Below are positions 8,568 through 17,968 of a DNA stretch of 64,000 nucleotides, piece by piece (position 1 is the first letter of the stretch; each line of letters starts with the position of its first letter). Source of the stretch: Nodosilinea sp. FACHB-131 (GTDB taxonomy: Bacteria > Cyanobacteriota > Cyanobacteriia > Phormidesmidales > Phormidesmidaceae). The stretch spans positions 124,001 to 188,000 of the forward strand of contig NZ_JACJOF010000038.1 of the NCBI RefSeq assembly GCF_014695395.1. Direction: 5' to 3'. The notes under the pieces were generated by a model, which worked only from the letters and a program-made list of their open reading frames with translations, had not been told where the DNA came from and did not search any database. A program made the position numbers and the translations under genes.

Positions 8568-9452
8568 ATGGCGAGTCCTTCCACCCGTCCCGAACCCTCC
8601 ACCCTAGATGCCATTATTCGCCTGCTGCGCTGGGATAAGCCTACTGGGCGACTGATTCTGATGATTCCAGCTCTGTGGTCAGTGGTGCTGGCTGCTGAGG
8701 GTAGTCCTCCCTTGCCTTTGGTTGGCGTCATCATTCTGGGCACCCTGGCCACCAGCGCCGCTGGCTGCGTCGTCAACGACCTGTGGGACCGCAATATTGA
8801 CCCCCACGTGGCTCGCACGCGCACCCGCCCCCTGGCCGCCCGCGATTTGTCTGTGCAGGTGGGTATTGGGGTGCTGTTTGTGTCCCTCCTCTGCGCCTAC
8901 GGCCTCTCGCTCTACCTCAATGCCCTGAGCTTTTGGCTATGTGTGCTGGCTGTGCCGTTTATCTTGTTCTATCCCCTGGCAAAGCGAGTGTTTCCGGTGC
9001 CACAGCTAGTGCTGTCCTTCGCCTGGGGGTTTGCGGTACTGATCCCCTGGGCGGCAGTCACTAACAACCTAGACTTACCCGTCTGGATTCTCTGGCTAGC
9101 CGTGGTGCTGTGGACTCTAGGCTTCGATACCGTCTATGCCATCCCCGATCGCGACGACGATCGCCGCTTGGGTGTTAACTCCGCTGCCCTTTTCTTCGGC
9201 GACTATACCCCCCAATTCATTGGCTTCTGCTTCTTTGGCGCATGGCTGCTCTTGATTTGGCTGGGCTTGCTGCTGTTCCTCGCGTTCCCGTACTGGCTGG
9301 GGCTGGCCGCTGCGCTAATTGTGTGGTCGCGTCAGTCATACCTGCTCAGCCGCTACAAGCCACCTCTCACCCTCTACGGGCAAATCTTTCGGCAAAATGT
9401 CCAACTCGGCTTCGTGCTACTCATCGGCATGCTCCTAGGCACTCTGCTGTAG
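8568..9452 (+). CDS. ubiA: 4-hydroxybenzoate polyprenyltransferase, plastoquinone pathway
   Basis: A 294-residue UbiA-family membrane prenyltransferase with about eight helices. The first Asp-rich motif is N70-D71-xx-D74-xxx-D78 (NDLWDRNIDPH) and the second is around D187-D198 (DTVYAIPDRDDD); both bind Mg-diphosphate of the prenyl donor. In cyanobacteria this enzyme prenylates 4-hydroxybenzoate for plastoquinone (plqA/slr0926 type). I took ATG 8568; a TTG nine bases upstream is in frame but less likely. It is followed by a pyrimidine-rich gap and gatB. Confidence 0.92.
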   Translation: MASPSTRPEPSTLDAIIRLLRWDKPTGRLILMIPALWSVVLAAEGSPPLPLVGVIILGTLATSAAGCVVNDLWDRNIDPHVARTRTRPLAARDLSVQVGIGVLFVSLLCAYGLSLYLNALSFWLCVLAVPFILFYPLAKRVFPVPQLVLSFAWGFAVLIPWAAVTNNLDLPVWILWLAVVLWTLGFDTVYAIPDRDDDRRLGVNSAALFFGDYTPQFIGFCFFGAWLLLIWLGLLLFLAFPYWLGLAAALIVWSRQSYLLSRYKPPLTLYGQIFRQNVQLGFVLLIGMLLGTLL

Positions 9453-9524
9453 CCAATCCCCACCCCTCACCCTCCTACCCCTTACCCTCTCACCCCTCAC
9501 CCCCTTCACCTACCCGGTCAGGGC

Positions 9525-9530
9525 TACAAT
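9525..9530 (+). promoter_or_regulatory. Candidate -10 box of gatB
   Basis: TACAAT lies 38 bases before the gatB ATG. No consensus -35 is seen. Upstream, 9456-9512 is a pyrimidine tract built of degenerate CCCCTCACC units. Confidence 0.35.
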
Positions 9531-9568
9531 AGTTACTCTAAGAATGCAATTCCCCGTTGGAGCGGTTT

Positions 9569-11071
9569 ATGACCACTGCGGCCCCCGCCAAAACTCAGCC
9601 CGCTAAAACTCAGTACGAAGCCATCATTGGTCTCGAAACCCACTGCCAGTTGTGCACCGAAACCAAAATCTTCTCTCCAGCCTCTACAGCCTTTGGGGCC
9701 GACCCTAACACCTACATCGACCCCATTGTGGTGGGCATGCCGGGGGTGCTGCCGGTGCTCAATCAGCGCGTGCTGGAGTATGCCGTCAAGGCAGGGTTAG
9801 CCCTAAATTGCCAGATCGCGCCCTACTCTAAGTTCGATCGCAAGCAGTATTTCTATCCCGACCTGCCTAAGAACTACCAAATTTCTCAGTACGACCTGCC
9901 CATTGCTGAGCACGGCTGGCTTGAGATCGAGCTGATCGACAAAAAGACTAAGGAAGTCACCCGCAAGCGGATCGGCATTACCCGCCTGCACATGGAAGAA
10001 GATGCGGGCAAGCTGGTGCACGCAGGCAGCGATCGCCTGGCTGGCTCCACCTACTCTCTGGTTGACTACAACCGAGCCGGCGTCCCCCTGATCGAAATTG
10101 TCTCCGAACCCGATATCCGCACCGGCCAAGAAGCTGCTGAATACGCCCAAGAGCTGCGCCGCATCGTGCGCTACCTAGGCATTAGCGACGGCAACATGCA
10201 GGAGGGCTCTTTGCGCTGCGACGTCAATATCTCCGTGCGCCCAGTGGGCCAAGAGGAGTTTGGCACCAAGGTGGAGATCAAAAACATGAACTCCTTTAGC
10301 GCCATTCAGAAGGCGATCGAGTACGAAATCGACCGGCAGATTAAAGCTAACCAGACCGGCGAGAAAATTATTCAAGAAACTCGCCTGTGGGACGAAAGCA
10401 GCCAGCGCACCCAGAGCATGCGCTCCAAGGAAGGCTCCAGCGACTACCGTTACTTTCCTGAACCCGACCTGCCGCCCATTGTGGTGTCGGCAGAGCAAAA
10501 GGAGAGCTGGCTGGCCGAACTACCCGAGCTACCCGCCCAAAAGCGCACTCGCTACGAGGATGAGTTTGGCCTCTCTCCTTACGATGCTCGGGTGCTGAGC
10601 GACGAGCGCACCATCACGGAATATTTTGAAGCGGCCATGGCGGCCGGTGCCGACCCCAAACTCACCGCCAACTGGATCACCCAGGATATTGCCGCCTATC
10701 TCAATACGGAGAGAGTGTCGATTGATGCGCTGCCCCTCACCCCTGTTGCCTTAGCCGAGCTCGTGCAGCTGATTGCGGCGGGCACCATCAGCAACAAAAT
10801 CGGCAAAGATCTGCTGCCCGAGCTGCTGACCCAAGGTGGCTCCCCCAAAGCGATGGTAGAAGCGCGCGGGCTAAGCCAGATCTCTGACCCAGCGCAGATC
10901 GAAGCCATGATTGACGAGGTGCTGGCGGCCCATCCCGAAGAGCTAGAGGCCTACCGTGGCGGCAAGAAGAAGCTCCAGGGCTTCTTTGTGGGTCAGCTGA
11001 TGAAGCAGAGCGGTGGCAGAGTAGATCCAAAGCTGAGCAATCAGCTGCTCAGTCAGAAGCTCAATCAATGA
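9569..11071 (+). CDS. gatB: Aspartyl/glutamyl-tRNA amidotransferase subunit B
   Basis: A 500-residue GatB subunit of the GatCAB amidotransferase, which converts Glu-tRNA(Gln), and where present Asp-tRNA(Asn), to the amidated form by phosphorylation and transamidation. The N-terminal cradle domain has IGLETHCQL and the signature RCDVNISVRP; the C-terminal helical and YqeY-like domains (about 350-500) bind tRNA and end near KKKLQGFFVGQLMK. I chose ATG 9569 because GGAG lies at 9559-9562; an in-frame TTG upstream overlaps that site. The gene is monocistronic with a terminator at 11166. gatA and gatC are not in the window. Confidence 0.97.
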   Translation: MTTAAPAKTQPAKTQYEAIIGLETHCQLCTETKIFSPASTAFGADPNTYIDPIVVGMPGVLPVLNQRVLEYAVKAGLALNCQIAPYSKFDRKQYFYPDLPKNYQISQYDLPIAEHGWLEIELIDKKTKEVTRKRIGITRLHMEEDAGKLVHAGSDRLAGSTYSLVDYNRAGVPLIEIVSEPDIRTGQEAAEYAQELRRIVRYLGISDGNMQEGSLRCDVNISVRPVGQEEFGTKVEIKNMNSFSAIQKAIEYEIDRQIKANQTGEKIIQETRLWDESSQRTQSMRSKEGSSDYRYFPEPDLPPIVVSAEQKESWLAELPELPAQKRTRYEDEFGLSPYDARVLSDERTITEYFEAAMAAGADPKLTANWITQDIAAYLNTERVSIDALPLTPVALAELVQLIAAGTISNKIGKDLLPELLTQGGSPKAMVEARGLSQISDPAQIEAMIDEVLAAHPEELEAYRGGKKKLQGFFVGQLMKQSGGRVDPKLSNQLLSQKLNQ

Positions 11072-11165
11072 TCTTTTTCAAGAACATTGAAAAAATTCAA
11101 TAAGGGGTCTTACCCCCCATGCAATTTTTGGGTTACCATGATATGTAGATGCACCCTGATGGTAG

Positions 11166-11194
11166 GGAGAGCCGTTTGAGCTCTCCTTTTTTTT
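11166..11194 (+). terminator. Rho-independent terminator downstream of gatB
   Basis: GGAGAGC (11166-11172), a seven-base loop, GCTCTCC (11180-11186), then eight T. It lies 95 bases after gatB; the sequence between holds TTGAA/TTCAA (11087-11100) and GGGG/CCCC (11104-11116) dyads. The remaining 11195-11416 shows nothing recognisable. Confidence 0.9.
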
Positions 11195-11416
11195 GTCTAT
11201 TTTTTGTGTGGCTGCTGCCACGGCTATTTAGACGTTTGAGCCAAAAATCTTCGGTGGCCATTTAGTCCTTCGGCTCAGCTTGGCAATCACTCAACCGTTC
11301 CTGCCCAAGCGCACCAACGTTGTACTGCAACTGTCTAACGAGTGCCTACACCATTGAGCGTCCACAGAAACTCAGGGCTTTGCCCTAACTAACCGCCCTA
11401 GACCTGCAACCTGCAC

Positions 11417-12628
11417 TTATCTAGCTAAATTAGCCTGTAGCTGCGGTTCTAGAGGAAGGCTTGGATTCATTTGAAGGGTGTCGAGGATATCTGCCGAGGT
11501 AGCGTTGCGATCGCCGTTACCCCAAACCAATTGTCGGCTGCCAGCAGCAAGGGTAACGGTCTGGGCTCCAGCAGCGGTGAGCCAAATTGTTGTTGCTTGA
11601 GGCAGAGAAATAGCGCGATTCTGACCTAAATCCTCGTCCCACGTCGGTTCTCGTGTCTGAACTGCCGCAGGCTTAATGCTTCGCAAGTCGTGGCCGAGGT
11701 CAGGGTTGACCTCCGCTAGAGCGTGCATCACCCGGGCTGAGTCTCGCAGGGTGTCTGCCTGGGGAACCCACAGAGCTGCGGCAAACCCCTGCTTTAGAGC
11801 GTAGGTGTAGAGCGACGCCGCCGCTACTACTGCCTGCTCAAAGCTCTCCTCATTCCAGCGCGCTGTTGTGTTGAGGGCAATCAAAATTTCTCGACTGGTA
11901 GTTGTGCTTTCTAGCTCGCGCACCCGCAGTTCGCCGTAGCGGGCGCTGGTGCGCCAGTGAATCAGTCGGGTCGGGTCACCCCAGCGGTAGGGGCGCAGCG
12001 ATCGCGTTACTCCCTGGGTATCAGCCTTAGCTAGCGGGCTATAGCGCCAGTGCTGACCCTGGCGCTGGCCAATGGTGTCCAGTAGGGGGCAACGTTTCAG
12101 AGGTAACACCTGGGGATAGACCACAGCTGTGGCAGGAGCGGGCATTGTGCGCCGACACCAGAACAAACCCAGGGGGGCCGCTGTGCGCAGATCGATCGTT
12201 GGCCAGCGATAGACGCCCCGCCGTGTGGTTGGCACTGGATAACGCCAGGTGTGGCTTTGCCCTGGGGGCAGCGCACCCACTGCATGTACTGCTACAGCCC
12301 CCAGCCGCGAGGGCACAGGGTCGATGATTTGAAACAGCCCTTTGCTCTGGCGCTGGGGATTGCGGACCCGCAGCTCAATATCCAGCGGTGCCCCAGCGGT
12401 GACAGGGGCAATAGGCGATCGCGTCATCACCAAACCTTGCAGGTTCCGGGGCGGTAGCACCGCCGCAATCAGCAGTAGCGCCAGCATCACGCCGCTAATT
12501 ACATACAGCCAGCCCGCCAGGGTATTGGTGGCCGCCGCAAAAAAGAACAGCGCCAGCCCCAGCAATATCCAACCCACGTAGGCTGGGTTAACCCAGCGAT
12601 GCTCTAGCCACTGCGTAAACCGTTTCAA
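11417..12628 (-). CDS. DUF58 domain membrane protein
   Basis: A 403-residue protein with two N-terminal membrane helices (about residues 17-60) and a DUF58 domain. The signature RPYRWGDPTRLIHWRTSARY is near 212-231 and is strongly conserved in the family. DUF58 proteins have a von Willebrand A-like fold and usually work with MoxR ATPases and transglutaminase-like proteins; none is adjacent here. The function is unknown, possibly in cell-envelope or complex maturation. The gene stands alone downstream of the typA terminator. Confidence 0.88.
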   Translation of the reverse strand: MKRFTQWLEHRWVNPAYVGWILLGLALFFFAAATNTLAGWLYVISGVMLALLLIAAVLPPRNLQGLVMTRSPIAPVTAGAPLDIELRVRNPQRQSKGLFQIIDPVPSRLGAVAVHAVGALPPGQSHTWRYPVPTTRRGVYRWPTIDLRTAAPLGLFWCRRTMPAPATAVVYPQVLPLKRCPLLDTIGQRQGQHWRYSPLAKADTQGVTRSLRPYRWGDPTRLIHWRTSARYGELRVRELESTTTSREILIALNTTARWNEESFEQAVVAAASLYTYALKQGFAAALWVPQADTLRDSARVMHALAEVNPDLGHDLRSIKPAAVQTREPTWDEDLGQNRAISLPQATTIWLTAAGAQTVTLAAGSRQLVWGNGDRNATSADILDTLQMNPSLPLEPQLQANLAR

Positions 12629-12711
12629 ACCTGTTTCCCCTACCTAGCGTGCCGCTGGCAATATGCTTCAGCGTTCCCAGCCACTGCAGCAACTCAGCGT
12701 TTCTACAAACC

Positions 12712-12769
12712 AAAAGCGTCTACATCCTAGCGCTCTGCCAGAGAAGGCAGGCGAGATGTAGACGCTTTT
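12712..12769 (-). terminator. Hairpin terminator of typA
   Basis: A perfect 15-bp inverted repeat: AAAAGCGTCTACATC (12712-12726) and GATGTAGACGCTTTT (12755-12769), with a 28-base loop. On the minus strand it ends in TTTT and lies 92 bases past the typA stop. Confidence 0.8.
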
Positions 12770-12860
12770 AGCAGGCTAAGCGAAAACCTAACCCAGCTGA
12801 GGTATCCGTCCAGCTCTCTCAGCTTTTGAGCAGCTCCACGCGAGCTGCTGCAACACCGAC

Positions 12861-14651
12861 TTAGCGCTTGGCCAGCTTCTTAGACAGCTTGCGCAGCCGG
12901 ATAGACTCAGGCGTGATTTCCACTAGCTCGTCTGGGCCAATGTACTCTAGGGCACGCTCCAGGCTCATATCCACAGGAGTTTGCAACTGCACCAATTCGT
13001 CGCCGCCAGCGGCGCGGTGGTTGGTGAGCTGCTTGCTCTTACAGATGTTGAGGTCGAGATCCTGGTTGCGGTTGTGTTCGCCGACAATCATGCCTTTGTA
13101 GACCTTGGTACCCGGGGTAATGAAAAATATCCCTCGGTCCTCAGCATTCTTGAGCGCATAGAAGGTAGCTACCCCTTCCTCGAAAGCAATCAACACACCA
13201 TTGCGGCGCGCCTCAATCTCACCACAGAGGGGACGATAGTCTGAGAAGCTGTGGTTCATAATGCCCGCACCGCGAGTCAGACGCATAAACTCACCGCGGA
13301 AGCCAATTAGGCCCCGCGCTGGGATGACAAACTCCAGTGTGGCACGGCCATCGCCCATTACCCGCATATCTTGCAGCTCACCCCGGCGCTGGCCAATCCG
13401 CTCCATGCAGCCACCCACACCCTCTTCGGGCACGTCGAGCACCAGCAGTTCGTAAGGCTCACAGGGCTGGCCATTGACTTCGCGGTAAATCACCTGGGGC
13501 TGGGTCACCTGAAACTCATACCCCTCGCGGCGCATGGTTTCAATCAAGATGCCCAGGTGCAGCTCACCCCGGCCCGACACTGAGAAGCGATCGGGGGAGT
13601 CGGTCGGCTCAACCCGCAGCGCCACGTTGGTCTCAAGCTCACGCATGAGGCGATCGCGCAACTGCCGTGAGGTGACAAAGGTGCCCTCCTGCCCCGCAAA
13701 GGGTGAATCGTTGACCACAAAGGTCATCTGTAGGGTTGGCTCGTCAACCTTGATTAGCGGCAGCGCCTGGGGATTGGTAGGGCAGGTGATGGTCTCACCA
13801 ATGTTGGCATCGGCAAAGCCTGCCACCGCCACAATGTGGCCCGCTGAGGCAGTTTCAATCTCAATGCGCCGCAGGCCATCAAACCCCAGCAGCTTAGAAA
13901 TTTTAGACTTCACCATGCTGCCGTCTTCCTTCACCAGGGCAGCCTGCTGACCCGCGTTGATCACCCCATTGTGAATTTTGCCAATTACAATGCGGCCCAG
14001 GTACTCAGAGTAGTCAAGGGTAGTCACCTGAATTTGCAGGGGCTTTTCAGGATCGCCAATCGGAGGCGGCACATGGTCGAGAATGGCCTCGAACATCGGC
14101 TTCATGTCGATGCCTTCGTCTTCGATCTTGGTCTTGGCGTAGCCCGATATCCCCGAGGCAAATAGGTAAGGGAACTCACACTGATCGTCGTCGGCCCCTA
14201 GCTCAATAAACAAATCCAGCACCTTATCAACCGAACCGTGGGGATCGGCTTGGGGGCGGTCAATCTTGTTGACCACAACAATGGGGCGCAGTCCTTTTTC
14301 CAGTGCTTTCTTGAGCACAAACCGAGTCTGGGGCATGGGGCCTTCGTTGGCATCCACAATCAGAATGCAGCCGTCAACCATGCCCAGCACTCGCTCCACC
14401 TCGCCACCAAAGTCGGCGTGGCCAGGGGTGTCGATGATATTGATCAGCGTCTCACCGTAGTGAACGGCGGTATTCTTAGACAGAATGGTGATGCCCCGCT
14501 CGCGCTCTAGGTCGTTGGAGTCCATCACGCAGTCAGGTACGGCTTCCCCTTCGCGAAAAATGCCGGACTGCCTTAGCAGGGCATCTACCAGAGTGGTTTT
14601 GCCGTGGTCAACGTGGGCAATAATTGCAACGTTGCGAATGGGAAGCGTCAT
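12861..14651 (-). CDS. typA: Translational GTPase TypA/BipA
   Basis: A 596-residue ribosome-associated GTPase related to EF-G. The G domain has AHVDHGKTT (G1), RGITI (G2), [12 protein letters not shown] (G3) and NKIDRP (G4), followed by domain II, two EF-G-like domains and the BipA-specific C-terminal region ending [12 protein letters not shown]. It acts in ribosome assembly and stress or low-temperature growth. I took the ATG at 14649-14651 ([20 protein letters not shown]); the frame stays open 19 codons further but with no family similarity. It is monocistronic between two hairpin terminators. Confidence 0.97.
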   Translation of the reverse strand: MTLPIRNVAIIAHVDHGKTTLVDALLRQSGIFREGEAVPDCVMDSNDLERERGITILSKNTAVHYGETLINIIDTPGHADFGGEVERVLGMVDGCILIVDANEGPMPQTRFVLKKALEKGLRPIVVVNKIDRPQADPHGSVDKVLDLFIELGADDDQCEFPYLFASGISGYAKTKIEDEGIDMKPMFEAILDHVPPPIGDPEKPLQIQVTTLDYSEYLGRIVIGKIHNGVINAGQQAALVKEDGSMVKSKISKLLGFDGLRRIEIETASAGHIVAVAGFADANIGETITCPTNPQALPLIKVDEPTLQMTFVVNDSPFAGQEGTFVTSRQLRDRLMRELETNVALRVEPTDSPDRFSVSGRGELHLGILIETMRREGYEFQVTQPQVIYREVNGQPCEPYELLVLDVPEEGVGGCMERIGQRRGELQDMRVMGDGRATLEFVIPARGLIGFRGEFMRLTRGAGIMNHSFSDYRPLCGEIEARRNGVLIAFEEGVATFYALKNAEDRGIFFITPGTKVYKGMIVGEHNRNQDLDLNICKSKQLTNHRAAGGDELVQLQTPVDMSLERALEYIGPDELVEITPESIRLRKLSKKLAKR

Positions 14652-14813
14652 AACTGTGTAAAACCTTGGCGACAATAAGCGGGCGACGAAACTACCCCAG
14701 AGCGCCAAACGTAAGGAAGCTCAAGACAAGTTTCGAATATGAAAAAATACTTAACAATTGTAGCTCATCCAACAGACTCCTGACGACAGCCGTCTGCCTA
14801 AATTCAGGTCGCA

Positions 14814-14843
14814 AAAAAGGGACGCCAACTAGCGTCCCTTTTT
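14814..14843 (-). terminator. Terminator of the petC-petA operon
   Basis: AAAAAGGGACGC (14814-14825), loop CAACTA, GCGTCCCTTTTT (14832-14843). It lies 47 bases past the petA stop on the minus strand and ends in a T-run on both strands, so it also works against read-through the other way. Confidence 0.92.
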
Positions 14844-14890
14844 CTTATTATCGAAAAGCTCGATGCAGTTTAGCAACTAGGCAGTGAATC

Positions 14891-15856
14891 CTACATGGTC
14901 ATGCCAGCTGCCTGGACCTTCTCGACCTGCTTCTTCTTCAGCACCAGCATAATCTGGGTTAGCATAACCGCTGCCAGGAAGGCCACTAGACCTTTGATGC
15001 GGTTGGGGCTTTGCAGCACAATCTCAGCATCCATCTGACCAAAGCCGCCCACGTTGGGGTTGGTGGTCAGGGGCTTACCGGCTTCCACGACGTCACCCTC
15101 AGCTACAAGTAGCTCAGGACCAGCGGGAATGGTCTCGGTCACAGTGTTGCCCGCGTCTGCTTGAATGGTGACTTGGTAGCCACCGGCAGCTTGGGGTTCA
15201 ACGTCAGTCACGGTGCCGGTCACGGTGGCGTTGTAGACGGTGTTATTGCTAGCCTGACCCGTGGGGTAGACTTGGCCACGACCGCGGTTGCCGCCAACGT
15301 GAATTTGATATTTGCCAAAGGCGACCGACTTGTCTTGACCGGGGTCGGGAGCCAGCACGGGGAAGACAATTTCCTGGTACTGTTCGCCGGGTAGCGGGCC
15401 GACTAGGACAATGTTTTCCTGGGTATCGCTGTAGGGCAGGAAGTAGGTATTGCCAACTTCTTCCTTGAGTTCCTCAGAGATGCGATCGGGGGGAGCGATC
15501 TTGAAGCCCTCAGGGAGAACTACTACAGCACCAACGTTGAGCCCGCCCCGGCTACCGTCACCCAACACCTGCTGGGTGCTGAGGTCGTAGGGGATTTCAA
15601 CCTTGAGCTTAAATACAGAGTCGGGCAGAACGGCCTGGGGCACTTCTACCTTGGTGGGCTTGGCCGCTAGGTGGCAGTTGGCGCACACAATCCGGCCGGT
15701 GGCCTCGCGGGGAACGGCGTAGTTTTCTTGGGCCCAGAAGGGATACGCCTCGGCGGCCTGAGGAACCGCCAGCCAGCCCGCAAACACCGTCAGAACGGCG
15801 GCGCAGGTAATGGCGAGGGGGCGCAGGCCGTTGATTAACGAAGTGAGTCTATTCAT
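14891..15856 (-). CDS. petA: Cytochrome f
   Basis: A 321-residue precursor of cytochrome f, the c-type heme subunit of the cytochrome b6f complex that passes electrons to plastocyanin or cytochrome c6. The signal peptide ends at about A37; mature residue Y38 (YPFWAQ) is the axial heme ligand through its amino group. The heme-binding CANCH is at 58-62. A single C-terminal helix (about 285-305) anchors it in the thylakoid, with a short stromal basic tail. I chose the ATG at 15854-15856; the frame is open further upstream but into the petC spacer. It is the second gene of petC-petA, 75 bases after petC. Confidence 0.98.
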   Translation of the reverse strand: MNRLTSLINGLRPLAITCAAVLTVFAGWLAVPQAAEAYPFWAQENYAVPREATGRIVCANCHLAAKPTKVEVPQAVLPDSVFKLKVEIPYDLSTQQVLGDGSRGGLNVGAVVVLPEGFKIAPPDRISEELKEEVGNTYFLPYSDTQENIVLVGPLPGEQYQEIVFPVLAPDPGQDKSVAFGKYQIHVGGNRGRGQVYPTGQASNNTVYNATVTGTVTDVEPQAAGGYQVTIQADAGNTVTETIPAGPELLVAEGDVVEAGKPLTTNPNVGGFGQMDAEIVLQSPNRIKGLVAFLAAVMLTQIMLVLKKKQVEKVQAAGMTM

Positions 15857-15931
15857 GCGTTCAAAAGTTATGTCAACTGGGGTGATGTCAACGGGGTATG
15901 GCGCTGCAGTTGGCCAAAGCACGGGCTCAGT

Positions 15932-16474
15932 CTAGGCCCACCAGGGCGAGTCGCCAGTGCGAAAGTCGGTTTCAGTCCAATTGCTGAGGGTAACTTTGTC
16001 GTCGTCAGTGACGTCGGCGTGAGCCAAGGCCAAAGACAGCGGTGCCGGGCCTCGTACGACTTTGCCTGTGGCGTCGTACTGAGAGCCGTGGCACGGACAC
16101 ATGAACTTGTTTTCGCTGGCGTTCCAGGGTACTACACAGCCCAGGTGGGTGCAGATAGAGCTGATGCCGTAGCTCTCTAGGGAACCACTTTCCTGAATCA
16201 CTAGGTAGGTGGGATCGCCCTTGAGGCCCTGCACCAGGACGCGATCGCCCGGGTTATGGCTCGCGACAAACTGGCTGGCAATCACATCGTTGCCCAGCTC
16301 GTTTTTGGCGGTTACCCCACCGCCGCCGCCGCCACTCGAGGGCGGAATGAAGTATTTAATAACGGGATAGAGCATGCCCCCAACGGCGCCAGAGGCAGCC
16401 CCCAGCAGCAGCAGGTTCATAAATTGGCGGCGCCCCAAATCAGGGACATCGGAGGTTCCAGAAACTTGAGTCAT
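15932..16474 (-). CDS. petC: Rieske iron-sulfur protein of cytochrome b6f
   Basis: A 180-residue Rieske protein. The N-terminal [15 protein letters not shown] is an uncleaved Tat-type signal anchor (twin Arg near 15-16), followed by a glycine-rich hinge (about 48-53) that lets the head domain move. The 2Fe-2S ligands are in CTHLGC (108-113) and CPCHG (126-130). It takes an electron from plastoquinol and hands it to cytochrome f. ATG at 16472-16474 gives the usual length. First gene of petC-petA, with 460 non-coding bases upstream shared with the divergent DUF3067 gene. Confidence 0.98.
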   Translation of the reverse strand: MTQVSGTSDVPDLGRRQFMNLLLLGAASGAVGGMLYPVIKYFIPPSSGGGGGGVTAKNELGNDVIASQFVASHNPGDRVLVQGLKGDPTYLVIQESGSLESYGISSICTHLGCVVPWNASENKFMCPCHGSQYDATGKVVRGPAPLSLALAHADVTDDDKVTLSNWTETDFRTGDSPWWA

Positions 16475-16934
16475 AATCCAGACTGGTATACCTGTTTCAA
16501 ATGAATAACAGCTATTAACGGCGGTAGCTGAGCAGGGATCAGCAAGCGGATGCATGACCCGTTACGCTAGCCCGGCAAACCCTTTACGGGGCACCAATGT
16601 GGAGCAGTCCCGATGTCGCTGACCACGCCTTTAGCTTTACCAATCGTATTATTGCACCTTGCTGTTCTCAGAAAATCCTTGCCAAAAGTAAAAGCAAGGG
16701 AGCGATCGCCCAGTCTTGCTCCCTAAATCGCAGAAAAAACAAGAATAGATGAGAAAAAGGGAGAAAAAGATACTTTGAGGCCTAAAAAATGGCTTCAGAG
16801 TCCAAAGGTCTTATATAGTCCTCCTATTCAACCATTTTTAGCCAGTGAAGCCTCGGTGCAAGGGAGGTTGACCGATAGGGCGTATCGTAAAGAAATGTAT
16901 ATACGGCAACGATAGCTAGAGCAGAGGTAGGGGC
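16475..16934. other. Divergent promoter region petC / DUF3067
   Basis: No gene is seen in 460 bases. A hairpin-forming repeat AGGGAGC (16697-16703) and GCTCCCT (16718-16724) encloses a HIP1 octamer. The part 16730-16920 is AT-rich and probably holds both promoters, but I could not fix -10 and -35 boxes. Confidence 0.4.
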
Positions 16935-17252
16935 GTGACAGGGGCAGATTTACAAGCGTTATTGATAGACAAATGGGGCTACTCCTTTGATATTCAGTTT
17001 CGGCGCACCCAGGGCAAGATTTTTCTCCAGGTAATGTGGCGATACCTAGAGCAGGCGTCATTTCCCCTCAGCGAGGAGGAGTATCTGGCCCATCTCAGTC
17101 AGGTCATGCTCTACCTCCACGAGTGGGGCCAGATTGACTACGTGCAGCAGTGGATTGCCCAAACCCGCGATCGCCCCCGGCTCGGCAAAGCCGTCAGCAT
17201 TCCTCTCCCCCTAGGGGAACGCGCCTCAGAGTGGCTAACTGACGAGTTTTAG
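16935..17252 (+). CDS. DUF3067 family protein
   Basis: A 105-residue soluble protein that matches DUF3067, known from cyanobacteria and plants. The conserved core is LIDKWGYSFDIQFRRTQGKI and QVMWRYLEQ, and the end is RPRLGKAVSIPLPLGERASEW. The start is GTG at 16935. Its function has not been fixed as far as I know. It sits head-to-head with petC-petA, and I recall DUF3067 next to petC in other cyanobacteria too, so a role in cytochrome b6f assembly is a reasonable inference. It converges with the VOC gene 12 bases downstream. Confidence 0.87.
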   Translation: MTGADLQALLIDKWGYSFDIQFRRTQGKIFLQVMWRYLEQASFPLSEEEYLAHLSQVMLYLHEWGQIDYVQQWIAQTRDRPRLGKAVSIPLPLGERASEWLTDEF

Positions 17253-17264
17253 GTCGAGGTTACC

Positions 17265-17654
17265 CTAGCCTTCGTACAGCTCGATGGGCAGCTGGTCAGG
17301 GTCTTGGAAGAAGACAAAGCGCTTGCCGGTCAGCTCATCCAGGCGAATACTCTCTGTTGGTACCTGACAATTCTGGAGATGCTGGATCGCCGCCTCCAGG
17401 TCATCTACTACCAGTGCCAAATGTCGTAGTCCCTGAGCTTCGGGCTGTGAGGGACGGGACGGAGGATTGGGAAAGGAGAACAGCTCGATCTGAGTGCCAT
17501 CCCCCAGGCGCAAATCGAGTTTGTAGGATTGACGCTCGACCCGGTAGGTCTCGCACAACACCTCGAACCCCAGCACCTTGGTATAGAAGTGCTTGGATTG
17601 TTCGTAGTCGCTACAGATAATCGCGACGTGGTGAATACCCCGGCAAAATGGCAT
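17265..17654 (-). CDS. VOC (glyoxalase-like) family protein
   Basis: A 129-residue protein of the vicinal oxygen chelate superfamily, like E. coli YaeR. Two beta-alpha-beta-beta-beta modules are visible; metal-ligand candidates are the His of GIHHVA near residue 8, the Glu of QIELF, the His of LRHLAL and the Glu of the terminal PIELYEG. The length fits single-domain members. It may act on small carbonyl or thiol adducts; the substrate is unknown. I chose the ATG at 17652-17654; a GTG 24 bases upstream is in frame. Confidence 0.85.
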   Translation of the reverse strand: MPFCRGIHHVAIICSDYEQSKHFYTKVLGFEVLCETYRVERQSYKLDLRLGDGTQIELFSFPNPPSRPSQPEAQGLRHLALVVDDLEAAIQHLQNCQVPTESIRLDELTGKRFVFFQDPDQLPIELYEG

Positions 17655-17925
17655 AGCTGTTTGAAGTTGGGTTATCACCCATGATTAGGGTTCAGTGGTT
17701 CCACTGCCATCCCCACAGTAGGAGAAGCCGATGGCGATCGCCCCGCGCCCGTGTCTTAGTCCAATTACCCTTTAAACGCCCTCGACCAGGCTGCTGCGAT
17801 CGCGGCCACTTTGGCTAAGTTTCAACACTGTGGGCCGTCGCGGCATCACCGCAGCTCAATCTGTGGAAACTTGGCAGCCCATTCGTTAGAGTGGCCTTCT
17901 ATGTGAATTTTTTAAGGATAATTGC

Positions 17926-17963
17926 TCAAAAGCTTTTGAAGTTGGAATGCTAGGATTTCCTAG
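17926..17963 (+). promoter_or_regulatory. Two palindromes in the prs leader
   Basis: TCAAAAGCTTTTGA (17926-17939) is a perfect 14-bp palindrome and CTAGGA-TT-TCCTAG (17950-17963) a second dyad, both within 45 bases of the prs start. They could be operators or leader hairpins. The remaining 17655-17925 shows no gene. Confidence 0.35.
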
Positions 17964-17968
17964 GTGAA

